A stretch of 64,000 nt of DNA from contig JAIXPZ010000050.1 in the NCBI GenBank assembly GCA_027486005.1, positions 1 through 64,000 of the forward strand, written 5' to 3'. The translations under genes and the position numbers were made by a program. Shown piece by piece: positions 35,679 through 46,147 of the stretch; the first letter of the stretch is position 1, and the number at the start of each line of letters is the position of its first letter. The notes under the pieces were generated by a model. That model worked only from the letters and a program-made list of their open reading frames with translations. It was not told the DNA's origin and ran no database searches. This stretch comes from Legionellales bacterium (GTDB taxonomy: Bacteria > Pseudomonadota > Gammaproteobacteria > JAGOUN01).

Positions 35679-35701
35679 GGGCGAGCGCCACTCGCCCCTA
35701 C
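35679..35701. repeat. GTAGGGGC-type palindromic repeat between recA and recX
   Basis: GGGCGAG and CTCGCCC form a 7-bp stem with a 5-nt loop, ending in CCTAC. In E. coli a hairpin between recA and recX acts as a leaky terminator; this copy is in the same place. Confidence 0.75.
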
Positions 35702-35705
35702 AGCC

Positions 35706-36740
35706 TTATATTTCTTCGGCTTCTGAATCAGAGGTGGCTACTTTGGTAGCTGCAAAAAAATGCGCGCGAATTTTCGCTTCAATTTCTTTCGCCATTTCAG
35801 GATGCTCACGTAAATATTCACCGACATTTTCTTTACCCTGACCAATACGTGTACCTTGATAACTGTACCAAGCGCCTGATTTATCAATCACTTCAATTTG
35901 AACGCCCAGCGTCAGAATTTCGCCGACGCGAGAAATACCTTGATCATAAAGAATTTCAAATTCAGCCTGTTTGAACGGAGGAGCCACTTTGTTTTTCAAT
36001 ACTTTCACACGTGTTTCACTGCCGATGATTTCTTCGCCTTTTTTCACCGCACCAATACGACGAATATCGAGTCGAACAGAGGCATAAAATTTTAATGCAT
36101 TACCACCCGTCGTTGTTTCTGGGCTACCAAACATTACACCGATTTTCATGCGAATTTGATTGATAAATACCACTAAACAATTGGTACGCTTGATATTACC
36201 AGTCAACTTACGCAGTGCTTGCGACATTAATCGCGCTTGAAGACCCATGTGTGAATCGCCCATATCGCCTTCAATTTCAGCTTTCGGCGTCAATGCAGCG
36301 ACAGAGTCAATGACGACCATATCCACGCCACCAGAACGTACCAGCATATCGACAATTTCTAGCGCTTGTTCGCCCGTATCGGGTTGCGATACTAAAAGAT
36401 CATCAACGTTCACACCCAACTTGCGTGCATAACTTAAATCCAATGCATGTTCTGCATCCACAAATGCACAAACGCCACCTTTCTTTTGCGCTTCAGCAAT
36501 GGTTTGCAGGGTCAATGTGGTTTTACCTGAAGATTCAGGTCCATAAATTTCTACAACACGGCCCTTCGGTAAACCGCCAATGCCCAAAGCGATATCAAGA
36601 CCTAAAGATCCCGTTGAAATCGCTTCAATATCCGGTTGCACAGGGTGATCGCCCATACGCATGACTGACCCCTTGCCAAACTGCTTCTCAATTTGACTCA
36701 ACGCCGCTAACAGCGCTTTTTGTCGATTATCATCTGCCAT
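35706..36740 (-). CDS. recA: Recombinase RecA
   Basis: The homologous recombination and SOS coprotease ATPase. Walker [11 protein letters not shown], Walker B region [12 protein letters not shown], and the L2 loop [26 protein letters not shown] are all intact. The ATG at 36740 ([14 protein letters not shown]) gives 344 residues; an upstream extension in frame is not needed. No CTGT-N8-ACAG LexA box was seen in the recA-mutS gap. It is divergent from mutS. Confidence 0.97.
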   Translation of the reverse strand: MADDNRQKALLAALSQIEKQFGKGSVMRMGDHPVQPDIEAISTGSLGLDIALGIGGLPKGRVVEIYGPESSGKTTLTLQTIAEAQKKGGVCAFVDAEHALDLSYARKLGVNVDDLLVSQPDTGEQALEIVDMLVRSGGVDMVVIDSVAALTPKAEIEGDMGDSHMGLQARLMSQALRKLTGNIKRTNCLVVFINQIRMKIGVMFGSPETTTGGNALKFYASVRLDIRRIGAVKKGEEIIGSETRVKVLKNKVAPPFKQAEFEILYDQGISRVGEILTLGVQIEVIDKSGAWYSYQGTRIGQGKENVGEYLREHPEMAKEIEAKIRAHFFAATKVATSDSEAEEI

Positions 36741-36869
36741 AAATCTTCCCCAATTGAAGCCAGTAAAGCGGGAGATTATCACACAGTTAACCAGAAGTTG
36801 GAACTACGCTTCTCGTATTAAGTAGGCTACAATACCTCATAATTTTGACCTGATTAGGCCTCTGTTTAT

Positions 36870-39458
36870 ATGGCAAATGAAACCGCGTTTAACCAGCACA
36901 CTCCCATGATGCAACAATACCTGCGTCTCAAAGCGCAGCATCCCAATAGTTTAGTGTTTTATCGCATGGGAGACTTCTACGAGCTGTTTTTCGACGATGC
37001 TATCAAAGCCGCTAAGCTGGTCAATATCACCTTAACCAAACGCGGACAATCTGCCGGCAAGCCTATCCCCATGGCGGGAGTTCCCTACCATTCCGTAGAG
37101 CCTTACTTGGCAAAACTCGTTCGCATGGGCGAGTCTGTGGTGATGTGCGAACAAATTGGCGATCCTGCGACATCAAAAGGCCCCGTTGAGCGTGCAGTGT
37201 CTCGAATTCTTACTCCAGGAACAGTGACGGATGACGCTTTTTTAAATGCGCATCAAGACAACCTTATTCTCGCGATTTATTCTCAAAATCATCGCTTTGG
37301 GTTAGCGTATTTAGACATTAGCGCTGGCCGTTTTCATGTGTCTGAGCTAGAAAATGCAGAAGCCCTACAAACAGAATTGGAACGTTTACATCCTGCAGAA
37401 ATTTTAGTCGCTGAAAATTTTCCAAAAACATTATTGCCACAATACGCAGGCGTCCAACAACGTCCTGACTGGGATTTTGAATTTGACACCGCAACGCGCT
37501 TACTCAATCAGCATTTCGCCACGCATGATTTGGCGGGATTTGGCTGCCAAGAGATGTTACTGGCCATTACTGCCGCGGGATGTTTACTACAATATGCCAA
37601 AGAAACGCAGCAATCTGCATTGCCACATATTCAAAGCATTCAAGTGGAGCATCATTCTGATAGTCTATTGCTCGACGCCATCACGCGCAGAAATTTAGAA
37701 TTAACGCATACGATTTATGGCAGTGAAGAAAATACTTTGTGCCATGTATTAGATCGTACGGCGACGGCGATGGGAAGTCGCCTGTTACGCCGCTGGTTAC
37801 ATCGACCGATCCGACAACATGCTATTTTAATTGGCCGTCAAAATGCAATTCAAAACTTATTAACTCAGCATCATGATCAAACAGTTCATGCTTCATTAAA
37901 GCAAATTGCGGATATGGAACGTATTTTATCACGCATCGCTTTGAAATCTGCACGTCCACGAGATTTAGCCCAGTTACGTGATAGTTTAGTGATACTACCT
38001 GAACTACAAAGACATCTCTCACCGCTAACTTGTACACTAATACAATCTCTCGCCATGCAAATTAGTGAACATCCACAGATTCACGATTTACTGCATCGCG
38101 CGATTGTTGAAACTCCGCCCGTGGTTATTCGCGATGGCGGCGTCATCGCAACAGGTTACGATCAAACTCTAGATGAGTTGCGTGCACTCAGCGAAAATGC
38201 TGGCCAATTTTTATTGGACCTTGAACAACGCGAAAAAGAGCGCACACAAATTGCCACGCTCAAAGTCGGCTACAATCGTATTCATGGTTATTACATTGAA
38301 ATCTCCAAAGGGCAGGCTAGCAATGCGCCGCCGGATTATCATCGACGACAAACACTGGTCAATGCAGAACGTTTTATTACTCCAGAATTAAAAGAGTTCG
38401 AAGATAAAGTATTAAGCAGCCGTGATCGTTCGCTTGCTAAAGAAAAAGCATTGTATGAAGATTTGTTGGAACAATTACTCGCACACTTACAGCCTTTGCA
38501 ACAAAGTGCGCATGCGATAGCTGAATTAGACGTGTTAAATACTTTAGCAGAACGCGCACGCAGCTTGAAATTAGTGGCGCCAACATTTACGGATAAAACC
38601 GTGATTGATATTCAAGGCGGGCGACATTTAGTCGTTGAACAAGTAATGCAGGAACCCTTTATTCCCAACGACACGCTTTTAAATAACGCTTCCCGCATGC
38701 TCATCATCACCGGCCCAAACATGGGTGGAAAATCCACTTATATGCGCCAAGTGGCTTTAATTACGTTGCTGGCACATATTGGTAGCTTTGTGCCGGCTAG
38801 TGCTGCGTGCATTGGCGATATTGATAGAATTTTCACGCGCATTGGTGCTTCCGATGATCTAGCAAGTGGCCGATCCACCTTCATGGTCGAGATGACAGAA
38901 ACCGCTAATATTTTAAATAATGCCACCTCAAAAAGTTTAATTTTAATGGATGAAATTGGTCGAGGCACTAGCACTTTTGACGGCCTGTCATTAGCATGGG
39001 CTTGCGCTGAATTTCTCGCAGAAGAAACCAAAGCGCTCACCTTATTCGCAACGCACTATTTTGAAATTACCGCGCTAGAACAAAAATCTACTCACATTAA
39101 AAACGTCCATGTTTCAGCACGAGAACATCATGAAAAGATTATTTTTATGCACACGATAAGCGAAGGGCCCGCCAGTCAAAGTTATGGGTTGCATGTTGCA
39201 CAATTAGCGGGCGTTCCTCGCAATGTTATTGTGCAAGCTAGGAAAAAACTGCATGAGTTAGACACGCTGTCCAATGCAGGGGCTACCGGTCGGCCGGCCT
39301 CTTGCAGCAAACCCGTTCAAGGGAATATTTTTTTTCTTGCACCGCCATTACCACATCCTGCAATCAAAATGTTAGAGAACCTCAATTTAGAAGACACAAC
39401 GCCTAAGGCTGCACTGGAGTTTCTTTATCAAATAAAAATAATGCTTCAAGATAATTAA
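36870..39458 (+). CDS. mutS: DNA mismatch repair protein MutS
   Basis: Recognises mismatches and starts mismatch repair. The N-terminal mismatch-binding motif [11 protein letters not shown] with the stacking Phe, the Walker [12 protein letters not shown], the [16 protein letters not shown] signature and FATHYFE are present; total 862 residues. It is divergent from recA and convergent with the pilus operon. The 91-bp gap downstream shows no strong terminator. Confidence 0.97.
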   Translation: MANETAFNQHTPMMQQYLRLKAQHPNSLVFYRMGDFYELFFDDAIKAAKLVNITLTKRGQSAGKPIPMAGVPYHSVEPYLAKLVRMGESVVMCEQIGDPATSKGPVERAVSRILTPGTVTDDAFLNAHQDNLILAIYSQNHRFGLAYLDISAGRFHVSELENAEALQTELERLHPAEILVAENFPKTLLPQYAGVQQRPDWDFEFDTATRLLNQHFATHDLAGFGCQEMLLAITAAGCLLQYAKETQQSALPHIQSIQVEHHSDSLLLDAITRRNLELTHTIYGSEENTLCHVLDRTATAMGSRLLRRWLHRPIRQHAILIGRQNAIQNLLTQHHDQTVHASLKQIADMERILSRIALKSARPRDLAQLRDSLVILPELQRHLSPLTCTLIQSLAMQISEHPQIHDLLHRAIVETPPVVIRDGGVIATGYDQTLDELRALSENAGQFLLDLEQREKERTQIATLKVGYNRIHGYYIEISKGQASNAPPDYHRRQTLVNAERFITPELKEFEDKVLSSRDRSLAKEKALYEDLLEQLLAHLQPLQQSAHAIAELDVLNTLAERARSLKLVAPTFTDKTVIDIQGGRHLVVEQVMQEPFIPNDTLLNNASRMLIITGPNMGGKSTYMRQVALITLLAHIGSFVPASAACIGDIDRIFTRIGASDDLASGRSTFMVEMTETANILNNATSKSLILMDEIGRGTSTFDGLSLAWACAEFLAEETKALTLFATHYFEITALEQKSTHIKNVHVSAREHHEKIIFMHTISEGPASQSYGLHVAQLAGVPRNVIVQARKKLHELDTLSNAGATGRPASCSKPVQGNIFFLAPPLPHPAIKMLENLNLEDTTPKAALEFLYQIKIMLQDN

Positions 39459-39549
39459 TTTTATAAACATTGTATAATGTGCGTTAAGTCATATTAACCT
39501 AAATTCAGCAGTTAAAAACTACTACAAATTCATCCATTATCCTCGTTTA

Positions 39550-40782
39550 TTAGACATAAGAAAATGCGATGATAGAAAAAGTCGACGAAACTAAAAATAA
39601 AATGAGACATAATAAAGAAAATCCCCAAAACATATTGGTTAATTTTACTGCCATCAACTCCATATTTTTCAAACGGAGATAAATGTAATCTGTTAACTTA
39701 TCTATACTGCTTTTATCTACACCATAATGTGATAAACAAGAAATCAGCGTTATTTTATCACTCATTTCAATAAATGATAACGACTGAAATGCAACATCAA
39801 TTGAATATCCAGCAAAAATTTTATGATACACCTGAATGATTTCCTGATGAAACAAAACATGACGAACAACAAAAGCAGATTGAAAAACAGCTGAATGAAT
39901 ACGAATACCTGATTTAAGAGAAAAAACAAGAGACGAAAGAAAATGTAATGTTTCTCGACGGCGTATAACTTTTTTCTTAAACGGCAAATATAGCATGAAA
40001 CGGTCCATTATTTGACGAAAAGGGCCATACTGAATGAAAGATAAAAGATAAAAAAATATGCGCATGGAAAAATAAATCAACAGAATTGTTGCCATCGTTC
40101 GCACAAAAGAGCCTGAATAAATTTTCATAAAGAGAGAAGGGACAAAAGAAAGCTCTTTTCCTTGAAGCCACAAATCATACATGTAAATCTGAAGAATATT
40201 AGTTGCAATGTAATGAGATAAAAACATCGTCATTACGATCATCAAAATACAAGGAAACACAAAAATAGATTGTTTTGACCGATAAGATAATTGATCACTC
40301 AAATAGTCATACAGGCCCATCAGCGCTTCGCGAAGATGATGATTTTTTTCAGCTGATTGTATGGCTATATTTTGCAACGGAGTAAACAACCTATTTCTTT
40401 GTGTCGCATCTGCAAATGAACTACCCGCCAGAAGATCATAGTAAATCTGATACAAAATAATCTTATACATTAAATGGTTTGTTTGATGAAGCGTACTTTC
40501 AACTGCAGCGGATAAACTCAAACCCGACCCCAAGAGATCAGCCATTTCTTTTAACCACCAGCGCCGATACGTATTTTGAGAAAGACCAATACGAAACCAT
40601 CGAAGGATCATACACAAAAAAACGATAAAAAAATCAGGTACGGGCTTTAGCCATAAAGGAGAATGACCTAAAGCAAATAGCTTTTGCAGTGCATCTAACG
40701 ATGAGTGCGCAATCAAAAATCTTGGCCTAACAATAGGACCACCTCGAACAATAAAACAATAGTAACGTAGTATTTTTTTCAT
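39550..40782 (-). CDS. mshG: MSHA/type IV pilus inner-membrane platform protein (GspF/PilC family)
   Basis: Two GspF-type domains, each a helical cytoplasmic bundle followed by membrane segments: first WWLKEMADLLGSGLSLSAAVE with TM at about 172-195, second RRRETLHFLSSLVFSLKSGIRI with TM near the C-terminus, and another TM at about 235-255. The protein couples the assembly ATPase to the growing pilus in the inner membrane. Position directly after the ATPase gene is the mshE-mshG order. Divergent in sequence from classical PilC. Confidence 0.82.
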   Translation of the reverse strand: MKKILRYYCFIVRGGPIVRPRFLIAHSSLDALQKLFALGHSPLWLKPVPDFFIVFLCMILRWFRIGLSQNTYRRWWLKEMADLLGSGLSLSAAVESTLHQTNHLMYKIILYQIYYDLLAGSSFADATQRNRLFTPLQNIAIQSAEKNHHLREALMGLYDYLSDQLSYRSKQSIFVFPCILMIVMTMFLSHYIATNILQIYMYDLWLQGKELSFVPSLFMKIYSGSFVRTMATILLIYFSMRIFFYLLSFIQYGPFRQIMDRFMLYLPFKKKVIRRRETLHFLSSLVFSLKSGIRIHSAVFQSAFVVRHVLFHQEIIQVYHKIFAGYSIDVAFQSLSFIEMSDKITLISCLSHYGVDKSSIDKLTDYIYLRLKNMELMAVKLTNMFWGFSLLCLILFLVSSTFSIIAFSYV

Positions 40783-40791
40783 AAAACTGCG

Positions 40792-42498
40792 CTATCTTGC
40801 CATGAAAATAACAGAAGAAATCTCTTCAAACGAAGTTAGGCCCTGCTGACACAATTGAAATGCTTGATTAAACAAAGTATTCTCCCGGATTTGATCTGAC
40901 AATGATTGTCGAAACCCAACTAAGTTATTCGTAGATAAAGCATCATGTTGTGCTTCTGTCATAGAAAAAAATTCATAAATGGGTAAAAAGCCCATGTGCC
41001 CGGTAAAGTGACACGCTGAGCAACCAACCGCCGAATAAACGCCATGATGATCCAAGTTTACAGCAGGAGCGTGTTCTTGAAGCCAAGCATGCTTAATGGA
41101 CTCAAGTATAAGTGTCTTACAAACAGAGCATAACTTCCTTAGTAATCGTGTTGAGACCACCAGTTTTAACGTATTAGCCATGACACTAACGGAAACGCCT
41201 AAATCTTTAAACCGAAAAATAGCTTCTTCTGGTGTTCTGGCGTGAATAGTGGCAAACACCATCACACCGGTAATCGAGGCGCGCATGGCTATCATCGCAC
41301 TTTTTGCATCACGAATTTCACCAAGCATCAGTACATCCGGATTTTGACGTAACGAGACTTTCATAATATCATCAAAATCAAGGCCAATTCGCGGGTTTAC
41401 TTGAACTTGCGTCATCCCAGGGAGAATAACTTCAACAGGGTCCTCAATGGTCATAATTTTTTTTTGTGCGTGACTAGATTGCGCCATATGTTGCAGAATA
41501 TGGTATAACATACTAGTTTTACCACTACCTGTAGGGCCAGCAACAATAAACATTCCATTACGCTGGTCAATAAAAGTATTAATTGCGTGCCGTAATGCCT
41601 CATTCACAATATAGCTGGATAATGGTTGAAGCGCTTGTATTTTTAATAAGCGCATGACGATGCTATAGCCGTTGATACTGTACACTGTCGACACACGGAT
41701 ATTCACTGTATGCCCGGCTTTTGCTTTATAAGAAAACGCCGTATCTTGAGGCATGTATAACTCAGAAATATCGCCATCGGATCGAGATAAAATATGACGA
41801 ATCAAAATGTCTTTAATATCAGATGATATTGAAGTTTGTTTTAATAACGTTCCATAAAGTCGATATCGAAATAAAATTTTTTCATCCTGTGCTTCAATAT
41901 GAATATCCGATGCATTCATTCTATCTGCGTCTTCTAAAAACGCATTCAGCAACTTTGCCGTGTGCGAATCCTGTGTATCTTGCTGAGAAAGATTTTTTAA
42001 TAAAGATGAGGCTTCATACTGATGTAATTGATCGACACTCAGCGTAGAAAATCGGTTTGCATGCTCGATTGGCCTATATAAAAAACTAATTTTTTGGTCG
42101 AGGGTAATTTTATCTACCAAAAAAATGGTTATTTTTTTTCGAAAATACACTGACACTGCATCAATCGCTTCAATACTCATTGGATTAGAAAATGCAACAG
42201 AAAGTCCATCATTTTGTTCTCTTAATACCAAAACTCGATGCCGATTTACGATATATTCCGGTAAAATAGAAGTAACAAGCAGAGACTGATCGGACAAATC
42301 AGTTTGCGGAAAATTCATAAACTGTGCCCGTAAACGTTCAACATCTACACTTGGCAGTATTTCTCTATCTTGTAAAAGCATAGCACAGCGATCATCATTT
42401 TCATCATCAAAAAGGGCAGACAATGCTTTATATTGTTGCTCATCAATAGATAAAGTCTGCCATAAAAAACGCAAAAAAGTGACGCGTTTTTTTATCAT
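40792..42498 (-). CDS. mshE: MSHA/type IV pilus assembly ATPase (GspE/PilB family)
   Basis: A hexameric secretion ATPase of 568 residues: N-terminal GspE_N-like domain (around residues 30-140), Walker A GPTGSGKT (321-328), Asp box (MTIEDPVE), Walker B DVLMLGEIRD (388-397), His box (GVMVFATIHAR) and a C-terminal tetracysteine zinc site beginning C457-x2-C460. It powers pilus extension. Its start overlaps the end of the TPR gene by 4 nt. No pilT-like retraction ATPase is in the window. Confidence 0.9.
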   Translation of the reverse strand: MIKKRVTFLRFLWQTLSIDEQQYKALSALFDDENDDRCAMLLQDREILPSVDVERLRAQFMNFPQTDLSDQSLLVTSILPEYIVNRHRVLVLREQNDGLSVAFSNPMSIEAIDAVSVYFRKKITIFLVDKITLDQKISFLYRPIEHANRFSTLSVDQLHQYEASSLLKNLSQQDTQDSHTAKLLNAFLEDADRMNASDIHIEAQDEKILFRYRLYGTLLKQTSISSDIKDILIRHILSRSDGDISELYMPQDTAFSYKAKAGHTVNIRVSTVYSINGYSIVMRLLKIQALQPLSSYIVNEALRHAINTFIDQRNGMFIVAGPTGSGKTSMLYHILQHMAQSSHAQKKIMTIEDPVEVILPGMTQVQVNPRIGLDFDDIMKVSLRQNPDVLMLGEIRDAKSAMIAMRASITGVMVFATIHARTPEEAIFRFKDLGVSVSVMANTLKLVVSTRLLRKLCSVCKTLILESIKHAWLQEHAPAVNLDHHGVYSAVGCSACHFTGHMGFLPIYEFFSMTEAQHDALSTNNLVGFRQSLSDQIRENTLFNQAFQLCQQGLTSFEEISSVIFMAR

Positions 42499-43301
42499 AG
42501 ATCATATCCCATGCTTTGAAGCTGGTGGATGACGAATCCCTGTGATGCCCAAGGTTGACCAGAAACACATTTTAATGATTGTTGATAATAATAAGCAGCT
42601 AAGCTAGTTTTACCTTGACGATGATAAGAAACTCCCAACCCAAGATACACATTGGGATCGTTAGGCATTTGTTGAAGCAATCGTGCGTATAATAACTCTG
42701 CATCTTTGAACAATCCTAATTTAAGATCCAACATTGCCAAGAGTTGATAATAATCAGGATACTTATTTATATCAGGACGATCTGCCATCAAGGTTTGTTT
42801 GGCTTGCGTTATCTCTCCAGATTGAAATTGTGCGGTAGCTAAATAACGACGAAGCTCTACTTCATCTGGATAATGGAGCAGAGCAACATTCAAGATTTCT
42901 ATTGCAACAGACTCATGATGCTGCCTGATTAATAAAGATGTCACTGGTTTCACTACACTGAGGTAAAGTCCCTCTTCTTTTATTTTCTCACTTAAAAGAG
43001 CAATGGCTTCCTCATACTTTTCTTGATCGATTTTTTGTTGCATAGCATTCATTAGAAATAAAAAAGCACTATCATCGGTTTTCTGAATGTGTATCTCTGG
43101 CTCAAGAAGAATATCAGGTTTTTTTTCTTGTGGTGGAGGCTCAGCCACAGAAATTGGAGGATGTGAAAACGGAACATCGGTTTTCTGTTCATGTTGTACT
43201 GGTTGATAGTGTATATGAAAAAAAATAAAAACGGATGCACATAAGAAAATAGTTGCTAATGCTATTAATAGGTAAAGCTTCTTAAAAATCATTTTTTTCA
43301 T
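42495..43301 (-). CDS. mshN: MshN-like TPR protein
   Basis: A bitopic protein: one N-terminal membrane segment (LYLLIALATIFLCASVFIFF), a Pro-rich linker, then tetratricopeptide repeats (for example AIEILNVALLHYPDEVELRRYLA, DAELLYARLLQQMPNDPNVYLGLG). This is the form of MshN in MSHA clusters, a periplasmic partner of the secretin. The frame is open from a GTG at 43316 that overlaps the secretin stop (GTGA); the ATG at 43301 has a GTGAGG site upstream and is preferred. Confidence 0.78.
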   Translation of the reverse strand: MKKMIFKKLYLLIALATIFLCASVFIFFHIHYQPVQHEQKTDVPFSHPPISVAEPPPQEKKPDILLEPEIHIQKTDDSAFLFLMNAMQQKIDQEKYEEAIALLSEKIKEEGLYLSVVKPVTSLLIRQHHESVAIEILNVALLHYPDEVELRRYLATAQFQSGEITQAKQTLMADRPDINKYPDYYQLLAMLDLKLGLFKDAELLYARLLQQMPNDPNVYLGLGVSYHRQGKTSLAAYYYQQSLKCVSGQPWASQGFVIHQLQSMGYDL

Positions 43302-43312
43302 AGAGAAAAACC

Positions 43313-44842
43313 TCACTGAATACTTCTGTATTGTTCTGACACTGTTTTAATTTCATGCTGCCAAACATGCTGATCGGCAAGCGTCGCTTTCATCAAAATC
43401 ACTAACTCAGTTACGACCCCAGAATCATTTCGCGTAGGATGCTCTTCGCTCCAGCTCGAGCCAGCAAAAGAGCTAGCTTGTGTTCGACTGATACGCTGCA
43501 TTAAACCACCAAGAACGATAACCTGACCACTTTCCATTTGAATATTGCTATCTGCTTCACGAATATCTGAAGAAGCCAAGGGTAACTTCAACGTTTGTGT
43601 TTCTGACAAAGTGATTTCTTTCTCATCATCCTTAACAAGACTCACCATGGGATGAATGTACAACTTAATGGTTCCATCTGGCATAATACTGGGCACAACA
43701 TTTAATGATACTCCCGAGAAAAACGGTGTTAATCCGACATCCGAACTCACTGTTGCTGTCGTACCCACAGGTGTTGTCCCTGAACTTACCGACGTCACGT
43801 AGTAACTGTCATTTCCGACTTTAATCAAAGCTGGCCGGTTATTAATGACAGAAATGCGGGGGTTGGAAAGCACATTAACATCCCCCTGTGTAGACAATAA
43901 TGTAACAATAGAATCGATGTCACTCACACTAATCGGATTAGTAATACTAAAAATACCTGTACTTGTCGCGACATCTAACCCTGTTTGTGTCCAGTTAATA
44001 CCTGTTTGGTATTGCTTATACAGACTAAGCTCAATGATTTTGGCATCGATAATAACCTGACGATTATTAATCTCTTGAATTGCTTGCAAATATTCTGCTA
44101 CCTTTTCGAGAGTGCTTGGATAAGCAGCAATGACAATGACACCTGTATTCGTATTGGTATTAGCATAACTCCCAGCATCGCCTTGAATCATATTTTTTAA
44201 TGTTTGATTAATTTCGGGCCAAAACGCTTCTTCACCAAAGTGCGTCACGAGAGATGCGCCACTGCGATTAAATAATGTATCTTGATTTGTCGTACTACTA
44301 GACGTTGAATCTGTCAATTCAGAGCCTTTAACCGTCATCACACTTTCACTGCTTTGCGATAAATTAACACGCGAAACATAAAATACTCGGGTCTCAATTT
44401 TTTTAGGCAAAACCTCATAGCCCAAACTCGTTTTTGTATAATAATAGCCATACATGACTTGAAGTGTTCTAAGTACTTCAGGGACTGTCGCATGATATAA
44501 CGTCAAGCTTACGGTACCAGTCACTTCAGCAGAAATGACAATATTTTCGCCAGAGTCTTGCATTAGGTTCATTAAAAATTCGCTAATAGGCATGTCTTTA
44601 ACAGATAAGTCAAAAGTTTCGTGTTTTGTTTTTTCTGACGAACTGCTTAAGGAAGGCACTAAATCATCAACCACCACCGCTGGAATGTCTGATAAACTTT
44701 TTGGATTAGCCTGAGTTTTTTTCTGCGCTTCTTCCAACAAACGATTCGATTTATTCAGGGTATCTTGATTTAATTGAGACACTGGCGAGGTGCATGACAC
44801 ACAAAAAACAGCGACTATGATCGCAATAATATATTTTATCAT
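43313..44842 (-). CDS. mshL: Secretin MshL/PilQ-type outer-membrane pore
   Basis: A 509-residue secretin with a lipoprotein-type leader (AVFCVSC, Cys about residue 17). An N-terminal STN/N0-like domain (FDLSVKDMPISEFLMNLMQD...TLQVMYGYYY) is followed by an N1-type KH fold (VIVIAAYPSTLEKVAEYLQAI) and the C-terminal secretin barrel region (NVLSNPRISVINNRPALIKVG, VPSIMPDGTIKLYIHPMVS, GQVIVLGGLMQ, VTELVILMKATL). It forms the outer-membrane channel for the pilus. Its ATG overlaps the mshK stop (ATGA) and has AAGGA upstream. Confidence 0.92.
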   Translation of the reverse strand: MIKYIIAIIVAVFCVSCTSPVSQLNQDTLNKSNRLLEEAQKKTQANPKSLSDIPAVVVDDLVPSLSSSSEKTKHETFDLSVKDMPISEFLMNLMQDSGENIVISAEVTGTVSLTLYHATVPEVLRTLQVMYGYYYTKTSLGYEVLPKKIETRVFYVSRVNLSQSSESVMTVKGSELTDSTSSSTTNQDTLFNRSGASLVTHFGEEAFWPEINQTLKNMIQGDAGSYANTNTNTGVIVIAAYPSTLEKVAEYLQAIQEINNRQVIIDAKIIELSLYKQYQTGINWTQTGLDVATSTGIFSITNPISVSDIDSIVTLLSTQGDVNVLSNPRISVINNRPALIKVGNDSYYVTSVSSGTTPVGTTATVSSDVGLTPFFSGVSLNVVPSIMPDGTIKLYIHPMVSLVKDDEKEITLSETQTLKLPLASSDIREADSNIQMESGQVIVLGGLMQRISRTQASSFAGSSWSEEHPTRNDSGVVTELVILMKATLADQHVWQHEIKTVSEQYRSIQ

Positions 44843-45132
44843 GTTCCATCCTTAGCAAAGGATCGAGTTAAATATAAAGTCATCTTTTCTCCTTGGTTAT
44901 CCATAATTACTTGATGGTGTAATATTGCCTCAATGACCCATCCTCCTAACCGATCTTTTTCACCATAACGAATTCCATTAATCATAGCTACTTTTTTTTG
45001 AGGACTGATATAAATTGCCGTTACATTCATACGCAAAGGGGTAGGCTCAGTCGGATCATAAAAAAAATCACCGGCAAAAACAGAACGAGAAAAAAAGATG
45101 AGCAAGATCAAGGAGCATAATAATTTATTCAT
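44839..45132 (-). CDS. mshK: MshK-like small periplasmic protein
   Basis: A 97-residue protein with a signal peptide (LLCSLILLIFFSRSVFAG) and the MshK/PilP-like core DPTEPTP, AMINGIRYGEKDRLGGWVIEAI and VIMDNQGEKMTLYL. It would link the inner-membrane platform to the secretin. Start and stop codons overlap both neighbours (ATGA), as in a tightly coupled operon. Confidence 0.75.
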   Translation of the reverse strand: MNKLLCSLILLIFFSRSVFAGDFFYDPTEPTPLRMNVTAIYISPQKKVAMINGIRYGEKDRLGGWVIEAILHHQVIMDNQGEKMTLYLTRSFAKDGT

Positions 45133-45614
45133 CGTTGCAACTCATCATAAACATGGATATGAATTAAAAAATGCCCTACAGGATAGTGATCTATTGTATA
45201 ATGTAGTGACTCAAAAAAAACACCTTGGTTTGTTTTAAGCACAGTGATCAATGATAAAAATTGTGCATACGTCGCTTCACCTTGGATCTCATATTCTACT
45301 TGGAGTAAACCTTTTGATGGCAATGAGTTGACTTTTTTTATAGCCGTCATCACCAGATGTTGAGGGGTGGCTGCCGTTAAAACAGCAGAAAGTCGAGCCG
45401 GCGTCATTAAGTCATTCACACTCAGCTGATGGCCTACTGCGGTATTATCTTGAGTAATAATTGCATCTTTTTGGGCAGTATATTCCGCTACAGTTGCTTG
45501 TGCTGTATGTATGGCTTTGCTTAAAGGATTCCTCACGAACATCCACCATCCTTTTGTAACAACAATAATAAAAATAAGCACAGATACACATAAAATAATA
45601 AAATTTTTTTTCAT
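45129..45614 (-). CDS. mshJ: MshJ/PilO-like alignment protein
   Basis: A bitopic protein with an N-terminal membrane helix (FIILCVSVLIFIIVVTKGWWMF), a coiled-coil stretch and a ferredoxin-like periplasmic domain (VEYEIQGEATYAQFLSLITVLKTNQG), the PilO pattern. It is placed between PilN-like and MshK-like genes, as mshJ is. Start overlaps the upstream stop by 4 nt. Confidence 0.75.
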   Translation of the reverse strand: MKKNFIILCVSVLIFIIVVTKGWWMFVRNPLSKAIHTAQATVAEYTAQKDAIITQDNTAVGHQLSVNDLMTPARLSAVLTAATPQHLVMTAIKKVNSLPSKGLLQVEYEIQGEATYAQFLSLITVLKTNQGVFFESLHYTIDHYPVGHFLIHIHVYDELQR

Positions 45615-46147
45615 GATTGCATACCCGCCATTTTCATCATCACGGCAAAAGAGTTATCTGTGTCGTTAGGTGACTTTTGACTATCCGTGGACACAAGAGT
45701 CCACTGCCTAAAAGGACTGCCTATTTTTTGTATGTTCTCTAAAAAAATATTGAGGTAACGAAGAGACAACGCGTGACCGGACATTGCGATATTCCCTTTG
45801 CTCAAATCAACCGAAATATCTGACACCCAAACGCCTGGATGAGGAAATGAGGCTAAATAATCGATATAGCTTACGCCTCCTTCGCGGTATATTTGATCCT
45901 GGTTATCGAGTAACATCGCAATATCACGATGTTGTGCTTGATAGGATTGCGTCAGCGCCGTCACGGTGGTTTGTATTTCTTTAGCTTTCGCTGACGTCAT
46001 GGTGTATTGAACCGAAAGAACAATCGTGCTTAAGATGAGTAAAACAGACCATAAAGCTAAGCCCGTGAAAAGCCATCGCTTTTCTCGGTGGAATTTTGGC
46101 TCTCTATCAATGAAAGAATGAAACTCATTGAGTGTATGTGTGAGCAT
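45611..46147 (-). CDS. PilN-like (MshI2) alignment protein
   Basis: A 178-residue bitopic protein: a short cytoplasmic N-terminus (EFHSFIDREPKFHREKR), a membrane helix (WLFTGLALWSVLLILSTIVL) and a periplasmic domain with a coiled coil and VWVSDISVDLSKGNIAMSGHALSLRYLNIFLENI, typical of PilN/Fimbrial-assembly PF05137. The cytoplasmic tail would contact the PilM-like protein made by the upstream gene, which overlaps it by 23 nt. Confidence 0.75.
   Translation of the reverse strand: MLTHTLNEFHSFIDREPKFHREKRWLFTGLALWSVLLILSTIVLSVQYTMTSAKAKEIQTTVTALTQSYQAQHRDIAMLLDNQDQIYREGGVSYIDYLASFPHPGVWVSDISVDLSKGNIAMSGHALSLRYLNIFLENIQKIGSPFRQWTLVSTDSQKSPNDTDNSFAVMMKMAGMQS

Noticed and set aside
36741-36869. 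LexA box between recA and mutS
   Set aside because: No CTGT-N8-ACAG palindrome or close variant is visible in the gap, so SOS control of recA by a classic LexA site is not supported.
39459-39549. Terminator between mutS and the pilus operon
   Set aside because: Only a 5-bp ACATT/AATGT repeat is seen, too weak to call.
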